From Priapulus caudatus (Eukaryota; Priapulida; Priapulimorpha; Priapulimorphida; Priapulidae): 64,000 bases of DNA. This document shows, piece by piece, positions 1-12,152 of this stretch. Each line of letters begins with the position of its first letter. The stretch's first letter is position 1. The notes under the pieces were generated by a model. It did no database searches and had not been told where the DNA came from. It saw only the letters and a program-made list of their open reading frames with translations. The stretch covers positions 325,537-389,536 of the forward strand of contig NW_014577127.1 of the NCBI RefSeq assembly GCF_000485595.1, given 5' to 3'. The position numbers and the translations under genes were made by a program.

Positions 1-188
1 TTTGGCTCCCGGACTACCTTGGCGCCTTACAGACATGTCTTACAGACATGACTCTCTGTCACCTTCGCCTAATCAGCATGGACCCGAAATAAATTCTTCG
101 TTGCCTAACCGTAAGTGCGCGCATCGCAAGCCATCAGCCTCCCGCGGTCGTGGCGGCGAGTGGTTCGTGACCTGTAAATAACGCCCGT

Positions 189-290
189 AAGGTCTATGTC
201 TCCCTGACCTCTGTTTGACCTGGCTCGTTTAGCTATTTCTGACTAACCCTAACCCTAACCCTAACCCTAACCCTAACCCTATATATTATA

Positions 291-322
<32 letters not shown>

Positions 323-379
323 TAGTCAGAAATAGCTAAACGAGCCAGGTCAAACAGAAGTCAGGGGGACGTAGACCTT
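189..379. repeat. Inverted repeat enclosing CCCTAA array
   Basis: Arms of about 57 bp (189-245 and 323-379) are reverse complements with few mismatches. The loop holds about six CCCTAA units (244-279) followed by a (TA)n run. The outer tips read AGGTCTATGTC and GACGTAGACCT, close to the tips of the element at 407-690. Confidence 0.85.
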
Positions 380-406
380 ATCTGCCATACTAACAGTAAC
401 GTTCAT

Positions 407-690
407 AGGGTCTATGTCCCCCAGGGTACTGCCGGAACGTACCCTGGGTACGGTCCGGTATACCGGAAGGTACCCTGGTCACTATTTGATATGGTTAGGG
501 CATAGGTTAGGGTTAGGATTATGGTTAGGGTTCAGGTTCGGGTTAGGGAGTAGGCGTAGGCGACTCCCTAGACTCGTTAGTGGAGTAGGTGAGGTACGGT
601 CCGGCATATTAGATAGTACCAGGGTACGTTCCGGTATACCGGACCATAGCCAGGGTACGTTCCGGCAGTACCCCGGGAGACATAGACCCT
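407..690. mobile_element. Telomere-repeat-bearing MITE, copy 1
   Basis: Terminal inverted repeats begin AGGGTCTATGTCCCCC and end in the reverse complement at 675-690. Inside the tips are nested palindromes of the GGTACGGTCCGGTATACC type. The centre holds degenerate TTAGGG units (about 490-555). No coding capacity. Superfamily not assigned. Confidence 0.85.
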
Positions 691-2710
691 CTCAACAACA
701 GTAACTTAGTTCAACACATGCATAGCAGCATAGCAGGTTTACGATTAGACCAAAGTGGCATAGGGTACAAAAACACATTGTCATAAATTAAGGTGCATGA
801 TTTAAACTGATAGTGAGTGAGAATGTTTGCTCTTGCACTGTCAGCATGTTTTGCTTATAGTTCTAAGCAGCCATAACAAAATTCGCCTGTCAAATGCCAG
901 ATTTCCCAGTGTTGTATATAAGAAGACCAGGCATCGATGGGGATCAAGAGCAGATCTTATTTATTTTTTCTAGTAAAAGGGCTCAGTTTGCTAGACACAT
1001 TCTTATGTGTTTCAGCAGTACGCTATTGCATTTATAACTTAACTGAGAGACGTTATACTTACTTGTTAAGTTGTTAGGAATGATGTTTTTGTATCCTATA
1101 TATTCAAGAGGTGGCTGAAATGCGGTTTTTGGTATGAAATGTGATTGGCCACATATTCACAGTGTTGTCCTGATATAAAAATCAAAGGTCTGTTAGCTAT
1201 AGCGTGTTGCCGGGGACAGCATCACCTTTAACTCAATACCATGCTAAATATCTAAAACTCTATGGTGGTTCGCTGATTGGTGTCTCTGGTTAAATTTGCC
1301 AATATTTTTAATAAAGATGAAGCAGTTCAGTTTTCATCTGGCAGCACTGTAGACACGAATGCTAAAATGGTCAAAACATTGAACTGTGTGTAAACACGCT
1401 TAGTTCCCACACGATACCAGTATGGCAGAAAGCATTGCGACCTTGTTTTACAGATAGCGTGAGTAAAATTCGTTCCGGTGACAAGTAAGCTAACATCGCA
1501 TGTCAACGATGACTATTATGCCATGATTGCTTATGGTGGAAATGATCTTCGCAGAGCAGACTCAGTGAGTCATCACAATGTTGCACTTTGTACATAAATC
1601 TGTTTATTATTATGAATCCTTATTAATCCTGTCTGATCTAATTTTCCCATGCAGTGAAATATAATTAAAAGGACATAGTGCGGTAAGCTTCTTTCATGAT
1701 TATTATATGTTATTTCACATTTTAAGCCATGCTTCCATGCCCCCCCCCCACTTACTCAGTATCTATCATGATGACGTACAGTAGTTCGAAATCGTTGCTG
1801 GCTATGGCAACAATAACTCGCAACCACCCCCCGCAGACGTTCCCAGAAGCTCGTAGGTAATGTGATGAAATGTAATTACGTAAGTGGTACTATGAGAGTT
1901 AAATATCTTTACTCGAGAGATTGCTGTGAAATAAATTGTATGTAAATTTACAATCCATGCCCCACCTAAATACAGGCACTTGTGGTATAAAGGCGTGGAT
2001 AGGTTTCAAATGTTTAAGAAAACGACCGACTATGTGTCTGTCTATCATGGAAAACTGCTGTCCACTTTCTGGTGCAGAGTAGCCCAGTGTGTATGTTCAA
2101 TCTATGCTGTTCGCCTGCTGCGTGTTCACAGGGGATTTGTGTGCAAAATCTTTGTTGTTAGTGCCAACGAATTTATCATATTGGTCGGTTGGCATTAAAA
2201 TGGGATCATCTGTGCTGATTTTACTCACTAACAATACTATATTGTCCAGCAGTCATGCAATATATGTAATGCGTTCACTCTGTAAGGATGCCAATCTGCA
2301 TACAGAATGTTCTGTGAACTCACAGAAATTTGGTCGGCATCAGTATGCATGTAAACTAAGTACTTGTGAATGTCTCAGCAGCCGCATGGTAAACGTAAAT
2401 CTAATGGTAACAGTAATGTGACCGGTTTCTGATGCTGTCAGTTTGCAGTCATATATAGTACACCCTGCATCAGTAAGCTAAATACACTGTATGGCCTACA
2501 CAGCCCTCCATATTACATGTGTTCGCGACGGAAACTTGTTGCTAAGATCATTTAAACTCCAGTCAGGTTTAACGGGTAGGGCAGGCAAGGCGAGATCTAG
2601 ATAAGTGGAATAGATGCACTGTAATCAATATAGCTTTCCATGATGTCTTATATCGATCAACATCTTAGACAGTCTCTATGGGACCTTTCCTCCTTAGATT
2701 ATACAGCCAC

Positions 2711-3050
2711 TTAAGCCTGGGACACACCATGCGAATTTATTCGCACGTCCGCGGCGATCATATCCACAGCGAAATTCACGGCGAAAATATTCGCACCCGC
2801 ATGCGATAATTGAGCGGACACACCATGCGAATTTATTCGCACGTCCGCAGCAGACACACTACACGCGATCTACTGGCGCCACACGGCTCCAACCATGGCT
2901 CCAACAGTCGTGTGGTCACGTGATTAGATTACTGATCAATGATTCGCTGCATTATAACAATCGGCCAGCTTGATTTTCGCTTCCACGGACACACCATGCG
3001 AATTTGTACGCAGCGGTAAAAATCCGCAGCGAAATTATCGAATGCCCTTG
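2711..3050. repeat. TTAA-flanked MITE-like repeat with internal copies
   Basis: TTAA at 2711-2714 is followed by GCCTGGGACACACCATGCG. The motif GACACACCATGCGAAT recurs at about 2730, 2818 and 2989, each followed by a TTCGC/CGCAG-rich segment. It resembles the TTAA element at 22731, but no matching right end was found, so it is truncated or a stack of ends. Confidence 0.55.
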
Positions 3051-3051
3051 T

Positions 3052-3215
3052 TTTTAGCTCGCCTTGACATCGTCAAGATGAGCTATTGTCATGGGGTGCA
3101 GACATGCCAACCATTACGATTTGGGCGTAATTATTACGATTTTGGTGTATTAATTACGCCATTACGCCTAAGTCATCCATTATTACGACTTTTAGTAAAT
3201 TTCAATATTGTTGAC
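3052..3215 (+). repeat. TTAGCTCACC-family dispersed repeat, 5' fragment
   Basis: Starts TTTTTAGCTCGCCTTGACATC, the left terminus of the element delimited at 52394-53262. It then diverges into ATTACG-rich sequence. The start can fold (CTTGAC-ATC-GTCAAG). Confidence 0.6.
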
Positions 3216-3226
3216 AATTATTGTTG

Positions 3227-3315
<89 letters not shown>

Positions 3316-3380
3316 ACACACACACAACAGCAACGCACACGCAACGCACAGCGCACACGCACGACGCACAACGCAGGCCG

Positions 3381-3421
<41 letters not shown>
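3227..3421. repeat. (GA)n and (CA)n microsatellites
   Basis: A pure GA run of about 85 bp (3227-3311) is followed by CACA/ACGC-rich sequence and a pure CA run (about 3383-3420). Long open frames here come only from the repeats. Confidence 0.95.
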
Positions 3422-3423
<2 letters not shown>

Positions 3424-4471
3424 AAAGTTAGTTAGTTCACCTCTTAGTCAATTGAGATCTGGAAATTTGAGTGATTTTTTGGCAAAGTTATTTTGTGTCA
3501 CTATGTAATCACTATTGAGTCAATAAGAAAGATAACATAATCAGGGTATCCTGATCCATTAATGTTCCTTATGATTGTGGGTGTATGCACAAGTTTACTG
3601 AATAAAATTTAGTTCTCGTTTGATAAATCTCTGAATAATTCTTGATTTTAGTCTACTAGCCAGCCTAGTGAACCTAGAAATGTCGAGTAGTATAAGGTTT
3701 TATGTTGAAAATGCAATATACAGGTCATAAAGACTCACAAACTGGCCGGATGCTAATTTGCAATATGTGTAGATTTGCATAATCGGCCTAATTAGCGTAT
3801 TACTGGTTCAAATCACTAAATCAAGAATATCTTCTTAGTAATCCACATAGAGACTTCATTCGTGTGTCTAGACCCATGTTTTCGACAGCTAAGCAATTGA
3901 TCTGGCTGGATTCAAACCCCTACCGATCCTTCGCGACTGGCCAGAAAATCCAATATGGCTGCCATGCATAATGAGGTAAACCGTAAAAATCACCATAACT
4001 GAGCAACTGTTGGAAGATAGACTTTGTTTTGATGTTTTAGACCCATGTTCTTAACGCCAAGGATTCGCATCGTCTATAGGACTTCTATATTACAGTAAGT
4101 TATTATTATATATAAAAAATGTTAATATATTATGATGCAGGCTAGATCATGGAATACATAGATGAACACCCAACACCATCAAACTACTTACTATTGCCTT
4201 CGTCTTCATGGTTGTGATCATTCTCTCCAGTCTCTAGATCCTCTTCTCCTTCCATTCTGCTCTTCATATCGTTCTTCAGCATCATCTCGTTGTGTCAGTG
4301 AGTTACAACACTCATTTCTCCTTCACACCATAGTAGCTGGTACATGACAATCATTTTGCTGCACAACGCACATTCCTGCTGGGCGGCATTCCCATCTCTC
4401 GGCAGCTGCAGCTAATGACGTCCATGAGGTTTTTGGTGTGTTAGGTCTTTGACAGCACTGGTACCACTTCA

Positions 4472-5010
4472 TCATTTACAGTAACTTTTCACCATAGTTA
4501 GTAATTTGGACAGCAGGAGGGTCAGCCTTGTCGCGAGTCTTCCAAGCATCATTGGAGATGTGCCTCCGGATAGGGAGTCCCAGGTTGATGTCTGTTGTGG
4601 AAGAGACTTCAACGATGGAGGATTCTTTCGCTTGCGATAAATCTCGTACTGGAAGCATTCATTTGACGTGCCTTTCTTCTGGCCCATATAAATGAAAGAA
4701 GGGCTTTGCCAGTTGGCCATCAGGTCACTGCCAGTGGCATGCGTCCTCTTCAAGAACTGAGTCTAGTCCAGCAATATCGGTCTGGTTGAGCAACTTTCAG
4801 GGCGGACACTGCCCTTTCCCATTAGGATAGGAACAGTGTCACAGCTGAGAGTGCGTGCATTCCCAATATTTCCTTGCATTTCTCCCCTTGGTAACGAGTA
4901 GCATTGATGTCAAGCACGGATCCATCCCACTTCTCATTTGAACATGGCATGATACGCCATTCTTCCAGCACCAGTACAACGAGCAGCAGCGAATACTTCT
5001 GTGTCGTCAC
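4472..5010 (-). pseudogene. Transposon-type Cys-rich protein remnant, left arm
   Basis: Broken minus-strand frames read WDGSVLDINAT, LGMHALS and later YEIYRKRKNPPSLKSLP. These blocks recur in an uncharacterised repeat-encoded protein common in marine invertebrate genomes (identified from memory of the family, not by search). Several frameshifts and stops. Same region as the right-arm copy, opposite strand. Confidence 0.55.
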
Positions 5011-5738
5011 TAAGGATGGCGCACAGTCCGAGCTCCCGCCGATGCAGCACGAAGCATGAAGCTGATGAGAGATATGTCTGCTTCATCGATGAAGCACAAT
5101 ACTGTTGGCTTGGCTCACAAGTTCAATGTTGCTACCAATATCAAAAAGTGTAAAGGTGAAAAAGCAAAATTGTCTATACTGGAAACGCTATTCGCCACGT
5201 CTCTGATCGTTGGACAGAGAGGAATCTTGAGTTGTCTGCTGTCTCATCATGAGCTGTGCCCTGTTCTCCTCACTCATCGACGAGTATGGATTCCTCCGAA
5301 AGGGAACAAGTCAGTACTAGTTTAAACATCTCGGCGTCATCATAAGGAACCCTCTTCCCTCTGGCACTCTGCTGGTGGACGCCTCTCAGCCTACTTTACC
5401 ACACTGTCTGGCCATCTTCGGTACAGTGGGTGATCTTGCTGAAGGAAGAAAACTCGCCTCACAACTACAGAGAGGCAGACACATGTCATCTTCGATGCGG
5501 CATGAAGGTATCGGGAAAGGATCACGAGAGGCAGATGAGAGCGCGGGAGGAGTCCACTGCATATCACTGACTCTGAACTCACTACTAGCTGGTCGTGATG
5601 CCATCATGAAAACAAGAACAACAACAGGCAGCTCTTACAACTACTCTGCACACATGATCTTGGTAAGCAACATTGAACTTGTGGGCCAAGCCAACGTATT
5701 GTTCATCATGATGAAGCGACGTATCTCTCATCAGCTAC

Positions 5739-6603
5739 ATGCTTCGTGGCTGCATCGGCGGAGCTCGGACTGTGCGCATCCTTAGTTATGACGCAGATGT
5801 ATTCTTGCTGCTCGTGTACTGGTGGCGTGGAGGATGGAGTATCATTCATGTTCAGATGAGAAGTGGGATGGATCCGTGCTTGACATCAATGCCACTGTCA
5901 CCAGCTGCGGAAGAAATGCAAGGAAATATGGGGGGAATGCCGCACTCTCAGGTTGTTGACACTGTGTCCTATCCTAATGGGAAAGGGAAAGTGCCGCCCT
6001 GAAAGTGCTCAACCAGACCGATATTGCTGACTAGACTCAGTTCTTGAAAGGACGATGCACTGACATGACCTGATGGCAACTGGCAAGCCTTCTTCCTACA
6101 TTTATATGGCCAGAAGAAATGCACGTCAATGAATGCTTCCAGGTACGAGATTTATCGCAAGCAAAAGAATCCTCCATCCGTGAAGTTCCTTTCCACTACA
6201 GACATCACCTGAGACTCCTATCCGGAGAGCACATCTCCAAATGATGCTATGGAAGGCTGCAGACAAGGTCTGACCCTCCTGCTGTCCAAATCACCAACTA
6301 TGGATGGGAAGTTACTGTAAATGATGAGTGTACCAGTGCTGTCAAAGAAGCTACCACACCAAAAATCTCATGGACGTCATTAGCTGCAGCTGCGAGCAGA
6401 TGGGATGCTGGCAGCAGGAAGTGTGGTTGTGGGCAGCAAATAAATTGTCATGTACCAGCTACTGTGTGTGTGAAGGAGGAAATGAGTGTTGTAACTCACT
6501 GACACAACGAGATGATGCTGAAGAAGATATGAAAAGCAGAAGGAAGGAGAAGAGGATCTGGAGACTGAGAAGAATGATCAACAACGATGAAGAGCGAAGG
6601 TGA
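5739..6603 (+). pseudogene. Transposon-type Cys-rich protein remnant, right arm
   Basis: Broken plus-strand frames contain DADVFLLLVYWW, then VDTVSYPNGKGKV, ITNYGWEV, and a Cys-rich end from VISCSC through CTSYCVCEGGNECCN to a basic tail ending at 6602. The tail resembles a CXC/tesmin-type Cys cluster; the earlier part may be a PIN/FEN-like nuclease fold, which is inference. Frameshifts preclude function. Confidence 0.6.
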
Positions 6604-7329
6604 ATAGTAAGTAGTTGATGTGTTTGGTGTTCATCTATGTATTACATGATCTAGCTGCATCATAATATTTAACATTTTTATAGATAATAATAATTACTGT
6701 TAATATAAAGTTCTATAGACGATGGAAATCCTTGGTGTTAAGAACATGGGTCTAAACATCAAACAAAGTCTCTATCTTCCAACAGTTTCTCAGTTATGGT
6801 GATTTTAGCGGTTTACCTCATTATGCATGGCAGCCATATTGGATTTCTGGCAGTCGGAAAGATGGTAGGGGTTTGAAATCCATGCAGATCAATTGCTTAG
6901 TGTCGAAACATGGTCTAGACACACGAATGAAGTCTATGTGATTACTAAGAAAGATATTCTTGATTAGTGATTTGACCTAATTAATATGCTATTAGGCCGA
7001 TTAAGCAAAATGCTACACATATGCAATTTAGGCATCCGGCAGTTTCTGAGTCCTTATGACCTGTATATTGGCATTTCCAACATAAAACCTTATAGTACTC
7101 GACATTTCTAGGTTCAATAAAGAAGACATGGGTGGCTAGTGACGACTATTTTCCCACTATTTTCAGGCAGAAAAACATCATTTGCCTAATTTAAATCAAT
7201 GGCTGAAAGTGCCACAGGTGGCTCCAGAATGCACCACAGAGGCATCTAAGTTTTCAATAATTTCTTGGGGAGGACGCAACCCCCCCCAAACCCCCAACAA
7301 ACCAGGAATTTAGAAATTATTACTCTTTG

Positions 7330-8345
7330 GCTTCATTGAATGTTGGCATGTCTGGGGGTGTCGTCCATCATACATCCGTCCGTCTGTCCGTCAATATTTG
7401 GCTACGCTCAACGATAACCCAAGAACCGTTTGACCCACATGTTTCAAATTGCATATAGTTGTTACTCCTATGGGAGAGGTTTGAACGTCCTATTTTGGAG
7501 CACGCCAGTTGACCTACATTCGAGCCATGTCCACTTTTTGGCAAAAATGGAAATGGCCACAAGTCAGTTTAGGTTCAATGGGTTTTGCTCATTTCTGCAT
7601 GGTATGTGAATGAATGATGACTGCCCCCAAAACATATCACACGGGTTTTGATATTTTTTTTAAATTATGCAAATTAGGTAGATTTTGGCAATTTCACTAT
7701 GCATTTCAATGTCTGCCTACGGTCAAAGATAACTCAAGAACCGTTTGACCCACATGTTTCAAATTGCATACAGTTGTTACTCCTATGGAAGAGATTTGAA
7801 CTTCCTATTTTGGAGCACGCCAGTCGACCTACTTTCGAGCCACGCCCACTTTTTGGCAAAAATGGAAATGGTCATCTATATTCATTCGATTTTGTTAAAT
7901 CTTGGTATGTGAATGTGTAAGGCTAGCCCCAAAACAGTTGTTACTCTTATGGGAGAGATGACAACGTCCTATTATGTTTATTTCGTCTAACTGGTCAACA
8001 ACGCTACAATCATACCTACATACGTGTAATATTGTGTTTTAAATTCTTCGTTACAGTAATTTGACTGGAATTTTGTTATTTTTTTATTTGCGCGATATTC
8101 GAAAACCAAAATGGCGATAATTTAGGCGAAGCGACATCTCTCGTCAAGATTTCAGACTTACAGATCTGAAACATTTATTTTCGCATCAAAACTTATGCAT
8201 ATATCATTATCAAGAGTATATAATGGGAGATATGCTATATAATGGGGGTTCTCCCATATATACTCTTGCTTTATATATCCCCCCTCCCTCTTCTATCACA
8301 CCCAAGGTGAGCTACAGTGTCATTGACACTTTCATTTTATATATA
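7330..8345. repeat. TTAGCTCACC-family repeat with internal tandem and 3' terminus
   Basis: Two tandem units of about 300 bp (7400-7620 and 7700-7925) share GAACCGTTTGACCCACATG, TTTTGGAGCACGCCAGT and CACTTTTTGGCAAAAATGG. The right end has the hairpin AAGAGTATATAATGGGAG...CTCCCATATATACTCTT (8212-8266) and then GTGAGCTACAGTGTCATTGA (8307-8326), as at 12.1 and 53.2 kb. Confidence 0.75.
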
Positions 8346-8764
8346 TTTTTTATATGTTGACTACCAAATCCAACAATAAACCCCATTTTATTGTAAACAG
8401 GTAGTTTACATGAGTTTAAAAAATTCCTAAATAATTAGAGGAGTTTTTTTCCTATTCAAAACTCCTATTTAAAATTACATTGCCAGCAGATTATTCTTGT
8501 AATAACTAGCTGGGGCAACAAAAACAGGTTTAATGGAGCTGTGTGAAACACGAGTTTTCCACGACCGAGGTCGTTGTGCATGAAACACAACAGCTAATGT
8601 TAAATGTACTCGCGTACTCGCTCGCCGCTAACTCTTCTTGCTCGCACTTGACTCCTTCCACACGAATCCTGGTCGAAACGACACCAGATGTACAGGTGTT
8701 CTGGGTGTACCAATGTTATAGACGGTTCGTGAGACACATCGGGAGATGCCCGACTGTGTGTAGG

Positions 8765-8839
8765 CACGTGATCGTATAGTGGTTAGTACCTTGCGTTGTG
8801 GCCGCAATAACCCAGGTTCGAATCCTGGTCACGGCACCA
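8765..8839 (+). tRNA. tRNA-His(GTG)-like sequence, probable pseudogene with encoded CCA
   Basis: A full cloverleaf is readable: D arm with AGTGG, anticodon stem TTGCG/CGCAA around TTGTGGC (anticodon GTG at 8798-8800), and T arm CCAGG-TTCGAAT-CCTGG. The 3' acceptor strand TCACGGC is followed by A and CCA. Acceptor positions 1 and 2 (CA instead of GC) do not pair. CCA is encoded in the DNA, which is unusual for a eukaryotic nuclear tRNA gene. It is therefore more likely copied from a mature tRNA, perhaps as an extended retroelement primer site. Confidence 0.6.
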
Positions 8840-8842
8840 AAA

Positions 8843-9320
8843 TGTAAGCGTGTAATACGTCTTACATTAAAGTGCGTAAGAAATGTTAACACTTTAATAA
8901 ACACAGGAACACGAAAGAAGACAGTGCCACGAAAGAGATTTATTACAAGAAAATCCTGTAACAATATGTTAGCACAATAGTACAGAAAGTACCAAGACAA
9001 GATAGTGTAAGCGATTATTCTTACAACAGATACATGGGAAGAAATATAAGAATTAATCTTCGAGAAGAGATAGTTACAAGATTAGAAAGTAGCAAAGTAA
9101 ATCAAGGCAAAGTAAGCAAAGCCCTAGAAGACAAACGCTAAAGAAGAACTTACGTACAGGAGACTTCAACGAGACGATGCACGGACACACAGGCGCAGAC
9201 TAAACTCTACACGTTTCGCATTTCTTTATATAAGCGTTTAATTTAGCTATCCGAATCCACCTATACACGGAGATCACTGTTTGTTAGCTGAATCCGCTGC
9301 CGGCCGCACGGTGTTTCACA
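8843..9320 (-). mobile_element. Solo-LTR-like segment next to the tRNA-His sequence
   Basis: On the minus strand a TATATAAAG box (about 9228-9238) is followed by AATAAA (about 8938-8943) and an end in TTACA (8843). Three bases later comes TGGTGCCGTGACC, a perfect tRNA-His primer-binding start. The U3 boundary is uncertain. Confidence 0.45.
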
Positions 9321-9710
9321 CATCTCGATCGGCGTGTCCAATTTTAGCCAGGTAATGGTAACACCGGAACTCATCTCTAAGGAAGACAGAGCGACCTTGA
9401 GGCTCCGCTCAGCGGCACGAATCGTGTGAAGAAGTCGTGTACACTCTATTTTTGCTAGCACATGCATAAACAATAACAACATTAGCTGTTGTGTTTCATG
9501 CACAAAGACTCCGGTCGTGGAAGACTCGTGTTTCACACAGCTCCATTAAACCTGTTTTTGTTGCCCAAGCTAGTTATTACAAGAATAATCTGCCAGAAAG
9601 GTAATTTTAAATAGGAGTTTGAATTATTAAAACTTATGTAAACTACCTGTTTACACTATAGTCTTACATCAGCTAAAGTGCATAAAACAGGCATATTTTT
9701 GGCTCACCTT

Positions 9711-9875
9711 GACATCGTCAAGCTGAGCTGTTGCCATGGGTCGTCGTCCGTCGTACGTCCGTCTGTCAACATTTGGGTACGGTCAACGATAACTCAGGAA
9801 TCGCTTGACCCACATGTTTGAAATTGGGTATAGTTGTTACTGCTATGCTCCCATATTAAACGTCTTATTTTGATG
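9711..9875 (+). repeat. TTAGCTCACC-family repeat, 5' fragment
   Basis: Begins GGCTCACCTTGACATCGTC and continues through TCGTCCGTCGTACGTCC and GGTCAACGATAACTCAGGAA in the same order as at 52.4 kb, then ends near 9875. Confidence 0.75.
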
Positions 9876-10499
9876 CATGAATGTTAATAAATGTTGTGTA
9901 TTGGACTATTGGTTACTGTTTGCTTATGTATTATTCGGGTGCTGGCTGCAGGTTAAATAGTATTCCAGATGCCAGCCCAAAATTATGGAGTATTCCAGAT
10001 GCCACTGAAAATTTGAGAGTATTCCGGATGCCAAAGGGGGGGGGGCATGGACCCCCTCAAGTGGTTTTGCGCAACTTCTCAGATCGTGCGCTTTGAGTGG
10101 CGCCACCGTCGTTGTAATCAAACTGTAGTCGTTAGTTTTAAAACATTAAAAAAAAATATTTCTCATGGTGATTGAACCATGAAACTTTTTATGTAGCGCA
10201 ATTATAACCTAAATTAGCTGAAAATAACCCTAGAACCTAGAGGCTACTATTCCTTTAATTGACAATTATCTTGTTTTTTTTTTACAGGTTATTTACTTTT
10301 GATTTTTACATTGTGCCTTGCTAGTAGTGCATGACTAATGGGAAAAATTGAACCATTGGTGTCTAACTAACTGTATGCTTATATGTGTTTATTTGCATAG
10401 CAGGTCTGTTTATTTAATATTCACCTGTGAGTAGATTCATCAACGCGCGTACGCAAAATATTTTTCGTAAATCTTGTGTACGCAATCGACGTTGCTTAA

Positions 10500-10691
10500 G
10501 CCCGGCGCACCCGTGAGTTATTTTACTCAAGTAAAATGACGCATGAGTCATTTTACTCACGTGTGCGGCGGATTTTCGTTGAGTAATTTGACGCATGCGT
10601 CATTTTACTCACGTGTGCGGCGGTTTTTCGTTGAGTAATTGGACTCATGCGTCATTTTACTTGAGTAAAATAACTCACGTGTGCGCCGGGC
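10500..10691. mobile_element. TTAA-flanked MITE (piggyBac-like)
   Basis: The element starts GCCCGGCGCACCCGTGAG and ends CTCACGTGTGCGCCGGGC, flanked by TTAA at 10496-10499 and 10692-10695. Long inverted arms include TTTTACTCAAGTAAAATGACG. The ACTCACGTGTGCGGCGG module is repeated internally. 192 bp, non-coding. Confidence 0.85.
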
Positions 10692-10776
10692 TTAAGTTGC
10701 GATTCATCAACACAGCTATTTAGTAAATTTGCGTACGTTTTCGCGTATGCAACTTTTCAAGCGAGGCCGTTTTAGG

Positions 10777-11512
10777 CACAGGCACTTGGAGCGTTTCAAT
10801 AAAATATAATGCTAAATAAATACAAAATATATTTACTACCAAAGTCTTAATGTTTCTCTACTCTCTTTCACCTATTATTGCCGACAATTTTCTGTAAATG
10901 TTGTCCAAATGCTCATCTGCAACACACGCTTGCTGCCGCACGCTAGCTGCTGCAGACTGACACATAAATATATATAGCAGGTAGGAAAGCGTGCTGCCAA
11001 AATTTGCTCAACGCTCGCTTGATTTCACACGAATACACCACAAATATTCAACCATTCTACTCCATCTTTGTTTCTATTTGAAGGACAATGTTCACTTGTT
11101 ATAAAAATATAATGTCTGTGTTCGTAACCGATCCGTGTCACGCGAAATCACACAAAGCCTGACGAAATTCTTGCGTTCGCTCCCGTTGCGCAGTTTATGT
11201 AAATGGCTGCAAGTACAGGGCTATCGGCGGCGCACTGCATTTTGGGAAACTACCACGCTGCTTTCCAACTCCTGTACGAGCCTCGTCAAAGCCGCCAGTG
11301 GAGCGTTGCAATAATGCGGCGCAAAAATGAGGTCACGAAGAGCGCCGGAGGGTGTTTCCTGATTCACATAAACTGCGCAACGGGAGCGAACGTGAGAATT
11401 TCGTCAGGCTTTGTGTGATTTCGCGTGACACAGCTTGGTTACGAACACAGACAGTATGTTTTTATAACAAGTGAACATTGTTTTTTGTATTGAGACGTTT
11501 CAAGTGCCTGTG
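10777..11512. mobile_element. CACAGGCACTTG-family element, copy 1
   Basis: Tips CACAGGCACTTGGAGCGTTTC and its reverse complement (ending AAGTGCCTGTG at 11512). About 90 bp of the inner arms also pair (11100-11190 with 11370-11460). The arm sequence (TTCACCTATTATTGCCGACA) recurs at 26.3, 45.4 and 46.3 kb. Non-coding. An hAT-type MITE is suggested by the 8-bp duplication of the 28-kb copy. Confidence 0.8.
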
Positions 11513-11999
11513 AGCTATATAGAGTGCCCTTGCCAATCACACGTATTGCAAACGATATTGTAGTAGAGTATTTTAATCAGAAACATTTAAAGGGATAGTA
11601 GACTCTAGGATTTTACTGCATACAACTGTACTTACTGTATAACAAATCGTCTATACCCACACGTATTTGTTACTAGATACCTAATTTAATTGTTATAATT
11701 AATTACACATCAACGCTACGAAATTTGAACGACGCCATGACACCCGCGACCGTGCTGCCACCCCGAAAAAGTTGCGTATTTGACAATTTATTTTGCACGT
11801 TACAGACCGAGGGCTAATCACAAAAGTGCAATTATATTTATACCTAAATGTTATTTAACCGAACGATATACATTTTAGGGCAAATTTATCCATATTATAA
11901 CTGAAACTATATGTCGTTTATAAGATATTACAATCCTTTTGCTTTTAAATTAATAAATAAGAAACACCCTCGATTATTTATTATTTTCACATAAAAAAT

Positions 12000-12152
12000 T
12001 TCACATATAATTATCAAGAGTATATAATGGGAGTTCTCCCATATATACTCTTTGTTTCTATAATGTACGTCGATGGTTGCTCAATTAAAACTGACTTCTT
12101 CTCACTCACTCATTTGTGGTGAGCTACAGTGTCATTGACACTTTCATGTTCA
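12000..12152. repeat. TTAGCTCACC-family repeat, 3' fragment
   Basis: Contains the hairpin AAGAGTATATAATGGGAG...ATATATACTCTT (12018-12052), then GTACGTCGATG and the terminus GTGAGCTACAGTGTCATTGA. Same order as 53.1-53.26 kb. Confidence 0.75.

Larger units (their letters stand above)
3655..7139. repeat. 3.5-kb palindrome, decayed transposon-derived
   Basis: The left arm (3655-5138) and right arm (5656-7139) are reverse complements along their length with scattered mismatches and indels, around a loop of about 520 bp. Both arms carry the same degenerate coding region, read outward from the centre. No target duplication was recognised. Confidence 0.85.
8389..9657. mobile_element. Fold-back element with about 200-bp inverted arms
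   Basis: Left arm 8389-8605 and right arm about 9470-9657 are reverse complements (tips GTAAACAGGTAGTTTACAT and ATGTAAACTACCTGTTTAC). The interior carries the tRNA-His-like sequence and an LTR-like segment. No transposase frame is visible. Confidence 0.7.

Noticed and set aside
241-290. Chromosome end (telomere) near the start of the window
   Set aside because: Only about six CCCTAA units, enclosed by inverted arms with unrelated sequence continuing on both sides.
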